A stretch of 7,314 nt of DNA from Desulfatitalea sp. Its GTDB lineage: Bacteria; Desulfobacterota; Desulfobacteria; Desulfobacterales; Desulfosarcinaceae. Numbering within the stretch: the first letter of the stretch is position 1; every line of letters starts with the position of its first letter. Location: assembly GCA_018224505.1 (NCBI GenBank), contig JAGTVD010000561.1, positions 1 to 7,314 of the forward strand. The letters run 5' to 3'. The translations under genes and the position numbers were made by a program. A model generated the notes under the pieces. The model made no database searches and had not been told where the DNA came from. It saw only the letters and a list, made by a program, of their open reading frames with translations. Positions 1-6,163 of the stretch are shown here, piece by piece.

Positions 1-967
1 CATTGAGTGCGGGCTTTGCCACGCCATCTGCCCGGAGATCGACGAGCTGGAAGAAGAGACCCGGCGCCGGGCCGGATGGAGCGAACCCCTCGGGCGCGTG
101 ATCGAGACCACCGTCGCCCGCACCACCGAAGTGGACATCCTCGCCCGGGCCACCGACGGCGGCGTGGTCACGGCGCTATTGCTGCACCTGTTTGACCGCG
201 GCCGCATCGACGGCGCCATTGTGGCCCGCCAGGTGGGCCCTTTTCAGCGTTCGCCGTTTCTGGCCACCGACCGGCAGGGGATCATCGACGCGGCCGGATT
301 TTTCTTCGACACCTCCCACGGCATGCAGCAGTTCAGCGAGCAGTACATGACCTACTCCTCCATTGAAGAGTTCGACCCCATGGTCAAGAAAGGCCTCAAG
401 CGGGTCGCCTTGGTGGGCACCCCCTGTCAAATCCACTCGGTGCGCCGCATGCAGGCCATGGACCTCGTACCATCGGACGCCATCAAGATCTGCCTGGGGC
501 TGTTCTGCTCCGGCAACTTCGTTTTCGGCGAAACCCAACGGATGCAACTGGCCCGGATCGGCGGCTTTGCCTGGGAGGATGTCCGCAAGATCAACATCAA
601 GGAGACCCTGATGCTGCATCTGGCTTCGGGCGACATCAAGTCGATCCCCCTCGAAGAGATGTACGCTATTCGCCGTTATGCCTGCCAGTTCTGCGATGAC
701 TACGCCAACGAACTGGCCGATATCTCCTTCGGCGGTATCGGCGCCGCCGAGGGATGGACCACGGTCCTCTCCCGCACGCCCCTGGGACGGGCCAGCCTGG
801 CCGATGCCAAAAGCGCCGGGATCATCGAGGAGTTCCGCTACCAGGAGAACCCCAGCTATGCCACCGACGCCCTGGCCGTGGTACGCAAATGGTCGGCCCA
901 GAAGAAAAAGCACGCACGCCGCGTGCGACGTGAACTCGCCACCAAACCGGTCTCGTTCAAAATGTAG
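1..967 (+). CDS. FrhB/FdhB-family iron-sulfur flavoprotein, hydrogenase-associated (5' partial)
   Basis: The reading frame is open from the window edge (codons start at base 2) to TAG at 965-967, giving 321 visible residues; the true start lies upstream. The visible N-terminus has a ferredoxin-type C-x2-C-x3-C-P motif (Cys at visible residues 3, 6 and 10), so a GTG start at 98 would wrongly remove it. Next come hallmarks of the coenzyme F420 hydrogenase/dehydrogenase beta-subunit family: DGGVVTALL (about 52-60), GTPCQ (139-143), GLFCSGNF (166-173) and YACQFCDDYANELADISFGG (about 226-245). Family members bind a [4Fe-4S] cluster and FAD and pass electrons to or from F420 or another carrier. The gene ends 44 nt before the hydrogenase small subunit on the same strand, so it is probably the electron-output subunit of that enzyme. 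The physiological acceptor (F420, NAD(P), ferredoxin or an Hdr module) cannot be told from sequence alone. No membrane segment is seen. Confidence 0.88.
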   Translation, partial: IECGLCHAICPEIDELEEETRRRAGWSEPLGRVIETTVARTTEVDILARATDGGVVTALLLHLFDRGRIDGAIVARQVGPFQRSPFLATDRQGIIDAAGFFFDTSHGMQQFSEQYMTYSSIEEFDPMVKKGLKRVALVGTPCQIHSVRRMQAMDLVPSDAIKICLGLFCSGNFVFGETQRMQLARIGGFAWEDVRKINIKETLMLHLASGDIKSIPLEEMYAIRRYACQFCDDYANELADISFGGIGAAEGWTTVLSRTPLGRASLADAKSAGIIEEFRYQENPSYATDALAVVRKWSAQKKKHARRVRRELATKPVSFKM

Positions 968-1011
968 ACCCGAACGATGATCGCCTTGGGGATAACAATC
1001 GGAGGTACCGT

Positions 1012-1938
1012 ATGACTGTCAAAGTGGCAAGCGATTGGCTCAACTCCTGTTCGGGATGCGAAATCTCCATCGTGGACATGGGCGAACGGCTGCTGGAAGT
1101 GCTCAAGGTGGCCCAGTTCGTCCACCTTCCGGCCCTGATGGACCACAAATATTTCGGCCAGCGGGGCGACGGACACCATATCTCCATCCCCGAAGCGGAT
1201 GTGGGTATCCTCAGCGGCGGACTGCGCAACCAGGAGCATGTGGAAGTCGCCGAAGCGTTCCGCAAAAGCTGCAACGTGATCATCGCCCTGGGCACCTGCG
1301 CCACCCACGGCGGCATCCCCTGCCTGGCCAACACTTTCACCAATCAGCAGATCCAACAGCGTTACTACACCACTGAAACCACCGATGCGCCGGGCGCGTT
1401 TCCCAGCGACGGCCTGCCGCCGTTGCTGGATCGTTGCATGGCCTTGGACGAAAAAATTTCCGTGGACATTTACATGCCCGGCTGCCCGCCGCACCCGGAC
1501 CACATTTTCTCGGCCCTGGTGGCCCTGGTGGAAGGCCGGCCGGCGGTCCTGCCGGAAAAAAGCGTCTGCGACACCTGCCCCACCCAGCGGGAGGGCAAAG
1601 GGCAATTGAAGTCGTTGCGACGCTTTCTGCAAGCACCGCAATACGGGAGCGCGGCAGAGCCCCTGGACCAGATGCGCTGTCTGCTCGAACAGGGCTTCCT
1701 GTGCATGGGACCGGTCACCCGTGCCGGATGCGGCGGTGACGGCATCCTGCCCCGCTGCATCTCCGCGCGGGTACCTTGCCGCGGCTGCTATGGCCCGGTG
1801 CAGCCCCATGGCAACCAGCGCCTGGACATGCTCAACGCCCTGGCATCCAACGGCATCGATATTGGCGCCCTACCTGAAAGCGTCTCCATGCTTCGTTTTT
1901 CAGGCGCTCACGGTCGGCTGCGTCCACCCCTGCCGTAA
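1012..1938 (+). CDS. Group 3 [NiFe(Se)] hydrogenase small subunit (FrhG/MvhG-like)
   Basis: This 308-residue protein is the electron-transfer subunit of a cytoplasmic hydrogenase. The proximal [4Fe-4S] ligands are visible: CSGCE (Cys13, Cys16), GTCATHGG (Cys96) and PGCPP (Cys158). The C-terminal part has eight further cysteines in a pattern fitting two more [4Fe-4S] clusters, as in FrhG/MvhG: CDTCP (186, 189), then 223, 231, 240, 249, 256 and 259 (PCRGCYGP). It ends with RFSGAHGRLRP, a familiar ending in group 3 small subunits. There is no twin-arginine signal peptide, unlike periplasmic group 1 enzymes, so a cytoplasmic location is inferred. The ATG at 1012 follows GGAGG (1001-1005) at 6 nt and gives an N-terminus that leads directly into the proximal-cluster motif. 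It lies between the FrhB-like gene and the large subunit in one operon. Assignment to group 3a (F420-reducing) or 3c (Mvh/Hdr-linked) is uncertain. Confidence 0.93.
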   Translation: MTVKVASDWLNSCSGCEISIVDMGERLLEVLKVAQFVHLPALMDHKYFGQRGDGHHISIPEADVGILSGGLRNQEHVEVAEAFRKSCNVIIALGTCATHGGIPCLANTFTNQQIQQRYYTTETTDAPGAFPSDGLPPLLDRCMALDEKISVDIYMPGCPPHPDHIFSALVALVEGRPAVLPEKSVCDTCPTQREGKGQLKSLRRFLQAPQYGSAAEPLDQMRCLLEQGFLCMGPVTRAGCGGDGILPRCISARVPCRGCYGPVQPHGNQRLDMLNALASNGIDIGALPESVSMLRFSGAHGRLRPPLP

Positions 1939-2000
1939 GCCCGGGCATCCCGGCGCAGCTCAGGTCTATTCTTGATCACAAGGGTTTGGACACCCCACAA

Positions 2001-2007
2001 AAGGAGG
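2001..2007 (+). promoter_or_regulatory. Strong ribosome binding site that fixes the large-subunit start at ATG 2017
   Basis: AAGGAGG lies 9 nt before ATG 2017-2019. The frame is also open upstream to a TTG at 1972, but nothing resembling a ribosome binding site precedes that codon. The extra 15 residues would also come before the expected large-subunit N-terminus (I-x-P-I-T-R-I-E-G-H). ATG 2017 is therefore preferred. Confidence 0.85.
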
Positions 2008-2016
2008 CCATTCATC

Positions 2017-3462
2017 ATGTCCCAGGTCATCACCATACAACCCATCACCCGCATCGAAGGCCACGCTTCCATCGGCATCACGCTGGATGACAACGGCAAC
2101 GTGGCCGATGCCAAGCTGAATTACCAGTCGCTGCGGGGTTTCGAAAAGTTCGTCGAGGGCAAGCCGGCCGAGGAGGTGCCGCGCATCGTGAGCCGCATCT
2201 GCGGCATCTGCCCGTGGCACCACCACCTGGCCTCCAACAAGGCGGTGGACGGCTGTTTCGGGGTCACCCCCACCCCCACCGGCAGCCTGTTGCGGGAATT
2301 GATGCAAACCATCGCCCATGCCGAAGACAAGCTGCTGCATTTCTTCTTTTTAGCCGCAGCCGACTTTGTCATCGGCCCCACGGCGGACTACGCCGTGCGC
2401 AACGTGATCGGCATTGCCCAGGCCAACCCCGAGCTGGCCACGCGGGTGGTCAAGACCCGCCAGATGGCCAAGATGATTCTGGACAAATTCTCCCACAAAA
2501 CCATCCACCCGGTGGCCGGCGTCACCGGCGGCTTCGCTAAACCGTTGCTGGAGGCCGAGCGGGTGGACATCCTGGCCAAGATGGAAGAGATTCTCGACTT
2601 TGCCCTGTTCACCATCGGGTTTGCAAAGAAAGAAATCTTCCCCAAGTACATGGATGCGATCCAGACCCTGGGGGTGATCACCACCGGTTTCCTGGGCACG
2701 GTGGATGATGACGGTGCGCTGAACCTTTACGGCGGCCGGTTGCGCATGATGCGGCCGGACGGCACCTACACCGATTTCGATCCCAAGGATTATGTGGACT
2801 ATATCGGTGAACATGTGGAACCCAACTCATACGGCAAGTATCCCTATGCCCGTTTCTGGAACGAAGGGTTCTCCATGGACCTGGATCAACCCAGGGGCAT
2901 CTACCGTTCCAACACCCTGGCACGCATCAACGTGGCCGACAAGATCGCCACCCCCCGGGCCCAGGCTGAACTGGAGGAGTTCCGCAGCCTGTTCGGGCGG
3001 CCGACCCAGGCGACCCTGCTCTACCACTACGCCCGGCTGATCGAGGAGGTGTACGCCTGCGAGCGGGCCATCGAGATCCTCCAGGACCCGGACATCACCA
3101 ACCCCAATGTGCGGGCCAAGGTGGAGCCGGGTGCAGGCCGCGGCGTGGGCTGTGTGGAAGCCCCCCGGGGCACGCTGATCCATGATTACTCCACCGATGC
3201 CAACGGCCTCATCACCCGTGCCAACCTGATCGTGGGCACCACCCACAACCTGGGCCCCATGAACATGAGTGTCAACCAGGCCGCCCGGAGCCTGATCAAG
3301 GAGGGCCAGGTGGACGAGGGGATCCTCAACCAGATTGAAATGGCGGTGCGCGCCTACGACCCATGAATCTCGTGCGCCACTCATCGCCTGGACGGCGATC
3401 ACGGCATAGCGATCAAGATTTTTGACGCCCACCATCAACTGGTCCGCCGCTGGCCGGCATAA
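2017..3462 (+). CDS. Group 3 [NiFeSe] hydrogenase large subunit, selenoprotein with in-frame TGA = Sec450
   Basis: This is the catalytic subunit that splits or forms H2. The N-terminus has ITRIEGH (residues 10-16) and the first nickel-binding pair, RICGIC (Cys62, Cys65), followed by PWHHHLAS. A conventional reading stops at TGA 3364-3366, directly after AYDP. At that point the family requires DPCxxCxxH, which supplies the other two nickel ligands. Reading the TGA as selenocysteine gives DPUISCATH (Sec450, Cys453, His456) and a 25-residue tail to TAA 3460-3462, 481 residues in total. Sec in place of the first C-terminal cysteine is the established arrangement in [NiFeSe] hydrogenases and in methanogen VhuU. 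The tail after His456 resembles the peptide removed by the maturation endopeptidase after nickel insertion; cleavage there is inferred. A SECIS-like hairpin follows the TGA. A protein ending at Pro449 would lack half the active-site ligands. The small subunit ends 78 nt before this start, and the transcription terminator begins 39 nt after the TAA, which fits the longer reading. No protease gene is in view. Confidence 0.93.
3364..3405 (+). promoter_or_regulatory. Selenocysteine codon and putative bacterial SECIS hairpin
   Basis: TGA 3364-3366 is followed by a perfect 6-bp stem, ATCGCC (3383-3388) with GGCGAT (3394-3399), closing a 5-nt loop TGGAC (3389-3393). A second helix of 3 bp, GCC 3376-3378 with GGC 3403-3405, extends it below an internal loop. 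The apical loop starts 22 nt after the TGA and has G at its second and third positions. Both properties agree with known bacterial SECIS elements, which lie inside the coding region just after the UGA and bind SelB. A bulged U placed as in E. coli fdhF is not obvious, so SelB recognition is inferred. Confidence 0.75.
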
Positions 3463-3501
3463 CCACCCGCCGCACTACCGATGGAACCATTCGATACAAG
3501 C

Positions 3502-3538
3502 ACAGCCGCCGGTGATCCCCTGGATCACCGGCGGCTGT
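3502..3538 (+). terminator. Transcription terminator of the hydrogenase operon
   Basis: A perfect 17-bp inverted repeat (3502-3518 with 3522-3538) closes a 3-nt loop, CCT. On the + strand it runs into TGTTTCATGTTGTTT, a moderately T-rich tail. The opposite flank is less T-rich on the minus strand, so the main role is probably to end the hydrogenase transcript. It lies between the hydrogenase stop (3462) and the end of the convergent transglycosylase gene (3596), so it may also block transcription from that side. Confidence 0.8.
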
Positions 3539-3595
3539 TTCATGTTGTTTGCATGCCCTTAATTGTTTACGGTTCGCGTGAATCGTCTGCAGATC

Positions 3596-5692
3596 TCAAG
3601 TGACCGGGTAATCCTCCGCCGATTCCAGCGGCAATGGCACAATCTCTTCCAGATCGGAGGCCGTGGTGACCCCGGGATCCGCATCCTCCGCGGATGCCTT
3701 TTCGATGGAGGGAATCATCAGCTTCATCCCGACCGTCAAGGCGGCCAGATTCACCTCCGGATTGACATATTGCAGCAACCACAAGGGGATCTGAAATTTG
3801 CCCTGGCAAAGATCCCAGTAGTAATCTCCCCGGCGCACTTGGTAGGGTTGCAGATCGCCGATCCGATAGGTCGCGAAAAAATCTTCCTGCAACCGCTTAT
3901 GATGCTCATAGCGTTGTTGCTCGAACACATCCGGAGTGACCCGGTGCAGTGGAATCTTGAGCGGCTGATGCAACCGCAGCAGGCTCTTGTCCCGCATGCC
4001 GTTCAATTCGCGGATCTGCTCGACACGAACACCGGCCCATCCCGCATAGCGGCCCAGGTTTTCTTCGACCGCCACTTTAATGACACCGATCCTGCGGCCA
4101 TGATGCTCATAAACGCGTTCGAACCGGACCGTGGCGGTGACGATTTGTTCATTGTAGGCTAGCGTGTCCGCGATTTGCACGGGCGGTGCTGAAAACGGCA
4201 TTTCGGCAGCGGGCAACGGGATGATGGATGCCAGTACAAACGGCGGGGGCGTCTGAGCCTTGGGGATCTCCGCGGAATGGTGCGCTGCCGCATGTGAAGC
4301 TTTATCGGCGGCAATTTCTTTGGCGTCCGAGGCAGTTTTTGCGGCGATCAACGTCGTTGTCGCGGGAATCTGCTCACCCGGGCTGGGAAGTCGCAAGGTC
4401 TGCTTGGGAAAGATGGTGGCGCTGCGATCCAGATGGTTGGCCGCAATGAGATCGTTGAGCTTGATGCCGTGCATACGGGCAATCTTGGAAGCCGTGTCCC
4501 CTTTTTGAACCGTGTAGGTCCGACTGGGTTTCTGCGTGCTGTGGAATAAAGGATCCGGGATGGCGGCCAACAGGACATCGGCGGTGTGGGCCGGCAGCCG
4601 CAGCGCGTATCCCTTGGGCACATGCTTCTGACCACTGTAAATCGGTTGCCGCAACGCCAGGTTCAGCGCTTTCAGCGTATCAGGATCCACCCCGAAATGG
4701 CGGCTCAAATCGGCAAATGCGGCATAGCCGGCCAGCACGACCGTTTTGATCGGAACCGGTTTTTCCAATTCAAGGTCACCGAAATAAGCCTGATGGTTGA
4801 CGGCCACCTCCCGGGCCGCAAGAAATTCCGCGTAAAAGTTGCGGGATGCGAATTTGAACGAGGGGCTGTTGTAATACTTATAGATCCGGGCAAAATCGTC
4901 GCCATACAGGTTCTTGGCCCGTTGCATGCCATTGGCGCCGTGATTGTAGGCGGTAATGGCCAGCGGCCACGTACCGAGCCGCTCGAAGTTCTCCTTGAGC
5001 AAAACCGCGGCGGCGATGCTTGCAAGAATGGGGTCACGCCGTTCGTCTACGGCATATTCAACCGCCATGAACCGCTGGCCGGTGGTGCGAATGAATTGCC
5101 ACATCCCGGCAGCACCCACAACGCTGTAGGCATGGGGATTGAAGGAGGATTCGACATGCGGCAGGTAGGCCAGGTCTTCCGGCAATCCGTGCCCCCGCAT
5201 GATATCCTGTATCGTGTCGAGGTAAGCCCCCGAACGGATCAATCCCGCTTCAAAGCGGTCCTTTTGGCCGATCTGGCACCGCAGGCGAGCGGCGGCGGCG
5301 GAAAAACGCGCCGAATTCACAGGCTCTTTGAACAACGCGGCCACACGGCGGCTTTTTTCGTCCGGAAGGTGAGGGTCTTTGGCCAGACGTTCCAGAATCG
5401 ACCGGTATTCGGCCACCGCCGCTTGAATCCGCCGGCGATTCGCCCTGTCCGGGTCCGGCCTGTCGTACGGGATCAAATCGATCACATCGTAGATGAGATC
5501 GAGATCGCGATTGTCATGAATGATACCCTGACCAGTGGAATAGTTGGCAAACACATTAATCCAAAAGTGCACATTCGGCTTAATCGCATCCGGCATGGGG
5601 AAGGGCGTGCCGGAAGCATGGGGACACGCGACACCGGTGAGCATCACCAACGCAAACACGGCAACCCGCAAGATCTGTTTCACCTTGAACAT
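3596..5692 (-). CDS. mltD: MltD-type membrane-bound lytic murein transglycosylase with LysM domains
   Basis: This 698-residue protein is predicted to be exported. Residues 1 to about 27 form a signal peptide: KVK, a hydrophobic run ILRVAVFALVMLTGVA, then CPHASG. A Cys at position 23 gives only a weak lipobox (GVAC), so lipoprotein status is unsure. The SLT/GH23 domain spans about 150-300, with the catalytic motif HVESSFNP (Glu181), GAAGMWQF (193-200) and AYNHGANGM (248-256). Such enzymes cleave the MurNAc-GlcNAc bond, leaving 1,6-anhydroMurNAc ends. A clear LysM follows (YTVQKGDTASKIA, about 393-436). After an Ala/Pro-rich linker (about 440-510) come two weaker LysM-like units (about 536-581 and 616-662), which would anchor it to glycan. 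ATG 5692 is preceded by AAGGA at 9 nt. The gene converges on the hydrogenase operon and is not functionally linked to it. The SLT-LysM order matches MltD, but the protein is longer than E. coli MltD (about 450 residues) because of an N-terminal region and extra LysM units. Confidence 0.92.
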   Translation of the reverse strand: MFKVKQILRVAVFALVMLTGVACPHASGTPFPMPDAIKPNVHFWINVFANYSTGQGIIHDNRDLDLIYDVIDLIPYDRPDPDRANRRRIQAAVAEYRSILERLAKDPHLPDEKSRRVAALFKEPVNSARFSAAAARLRCQIGQKDRFEAGLIRSGAYLDTIQDIMRGHGLPEDLAYLPHVESSFNPHAYSVVGAAGMWQFIRTTGQRFMAVEYAVDERRDPILASIAAAVLLKENFERLGTWPLAITAYNHGANGMQRAKNLYGDDFARIYKYYNSPSFKFASRNFYAEFLAAREVAVNHQAYFGDLELEKPVPIKTVVLAGYAAFADLSRHFGVDPDTLKALNLALRQPIYSGQKHVPKGYALRLPAHTADVLLAAIPDPLFHSTQKPSRTYTVQKGDTASKIARMHGIKLNDLIAANHLDRSATIFPKQTLRLPSPGEQIPATTTLIAAKTASDAKEIAADKASHAAAHHSAEIPKAQTPPPFVLASIIPLPAAEMPFSAPPVQIADTLAYNEQIVTATVRFERVYEHHGRRIGVIKVAVEENLGRYAGWAGVRVEQIRELNGMRDKSLLRLHQPLKIPLHRVTPDVFEQQRYEHHKRLQEDFFATYRIGDLQPYQVRRGDYYWDLCQGKFQIPLWLLQYVNPEVNLAALTVGMKLMIPSIEKASAEDADPGVTTASDLEEIVPLPLESAEDYPVT

Positions 5693-5745
5693 CGAACGAT
5701 TTCCTTGGTTGAGGCGTCAAATCAACAATCTGTTTGGCTACTTCA

Positions 5746-5762
5746 AGCAATTTTAATGCCAC
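5746..5762 (-). promoter_or_regulatory. Putative sigma-54 (-24/-12) promoter of the lytic transglycosylase gene
   Basis: Read on the minus strand, this is GTGGCATTAAAATTGCT. It matches the RpoN consensus YTGGCACG-N4-TTGCW at TGGCA and TTGCT, with exactly 10 nt between the invariant GG and GC. Transcription would start near 5735, leaving a leader of about 43 nt before ATG 5692. No site for an enhancer-binding activator was identified. The match is by eye and could be chance in a 249-bp intergenic region. Confidence 0.5.
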
Positions 5763-5866
5763 AAAACGAACGAACGACATACACTGCGAAAGGTTGAATA
5801 TTCACAATCGGTTGAAGACTCGTATGTCGGCCGGCAGGGATTTGGAGCGTCGAAATTCGGACACTA

Positions 5867-5886
5867 TCGGATTAACGAAAATCCGA
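5867..5886 (+). repeat. Short inverted repeat next to the -35 box, possible operator
   Basis: TCGGATT (5867-5873) and AATCCGA (5880-5886) form a perfect 7-bp inverted repeat separated by AACGAA. It ends two bases before the proposed -35 element of the small + strand gene, a position where a regulator could act. It could equally be a chance hairpin; no regulator is recognised. Confidence 0.35.
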
Positions 5887-5888
5887 GA

Positions 5889-5917
5889 TTGCATATCAAA
5901 CGGCCGGTGGTTATAAT
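5889..5917 (+). promoter_or_regulatory. Putative sigma-70-type promoter for the small RR-rich protein gene
   Basis: A perfect TATAAT (5912-5917) has TTGCAT (5889-5894) upstream at a 17-bp spacing. The -35 match is partial. Transcription would start around 5924, giving a short leader of about 18 nt that carries the AGGAGG ribosome binding site just before ATG 5942. Confidence 0.6.
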
Positions 5918-5941
5918 TTCAATGAGTGAAAGGAGGCGGTT

Positions 5942-6163
5942 ATGGAAATGCAGCCTCGTTCGATGCAGGACCGTCGTAGCGGTAAGGAAAGGCGTCACCT
6001 GGCGGGGATCAAGCGGCTCCTTGCGAGGGAAGATTCGCACCGGTCCCCAATGGACCGGCGATCATCGCTGGAACGGCGTTCCGGTTGGGTGCGTTTGAGC
6101 AAATGGTCCAGTGTCTACCTGGCCGATCTCAAGCTCGCCAAGTGGCTCAAACGCTTTCATTAA
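5942..6163 (+). CDS. Small basic protein with two DRRSxxERR motifs, function unknown
   Basis: This 73-residue protein starts at ATG 5942, preceded by AAGGAGG ending 6 nt upstream; a second ATG at 5948 is less well placed. It contains two copies of a DRRSxxERR motif, at residues 10-18 (DRRSGKERR) and 38-46 (DRRSSLERR). The C-terminus (about 52-73) is rich in Trp, Leu and Lys (WSSVYLADLKLAKWLKRF) and could form an amphipathic helix. There are no cysteines, no signal peptide and no transmembrane segment. Short RR-rich proteins of this look occur in Desulfobacterota genomes, but I know of no assigned role; the charge would allow binding to RNA, DNA or acidic lipid, which is speculation. A good promoter, a strong ribosome binding site and an internal repeat support a real gene. 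Its last 17 bp overlap the end of the convergent kinase gene. Confidence 0.75.
   Translation: MEMQPRSMQDRRSGKERRHLAGIKRLLAREDSHRSPMDRRSSLERRSGWVRLSKWSSVYLADLKLAKWLKRFH

Noticed and set aside
98..967. FrhB-like gene starting at GTG 98
   Set aside because: In-frame sequence before it encodes a ferredoxin-type cysteine motif typical of the family, so the gene starts outside the window.
856..1809. Long 317-codon minus-strand open frame opposite the small subunit
   Set aside because: It is antisense to the well-supported hydrogenase genes and has no recognisable motifs; the same holds for the minus-strand frames at 176-913 and 2827-3438.
1972..2016. Upstream TTG start for the large subunit
   Set aside because: No ribosome binding site precedes it, and AAGGAGG sits 9 nt before ATG 2017, where the family N-terminus begins.
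3364..3366. TGA taken as the end of the hydrogenase large subunit
   Set aside because: Stopping here removes the Cys/Sec-x2-Cys nickel ligands and the His required for maturation, while the next codons encode ISCATH in frame; selenocysteine explains all of this better than truncation or a pseudogene.
3563..4162. 199-codon + strand open frame
   Set aside because: It is antisense to the 3' part of the transglycosylase gene, with no domain and no good ribosome binding site.
5624..5626. Cys23 of the transglycosylase as a lipoprotein attachment site
   Set aside because: The preceding residues (GVA) do not match the usual L-A/S-G/A lipobox, so I did not call it a lipoprotein although E. coli MltD is one.
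4586..5797. Long 403-codon + strand open frame
   Set aside because: It lies antisense to the transglycosylase gene and its translation has no recognisable domain; it is a by-product of GC-rich codon use in the real gene.
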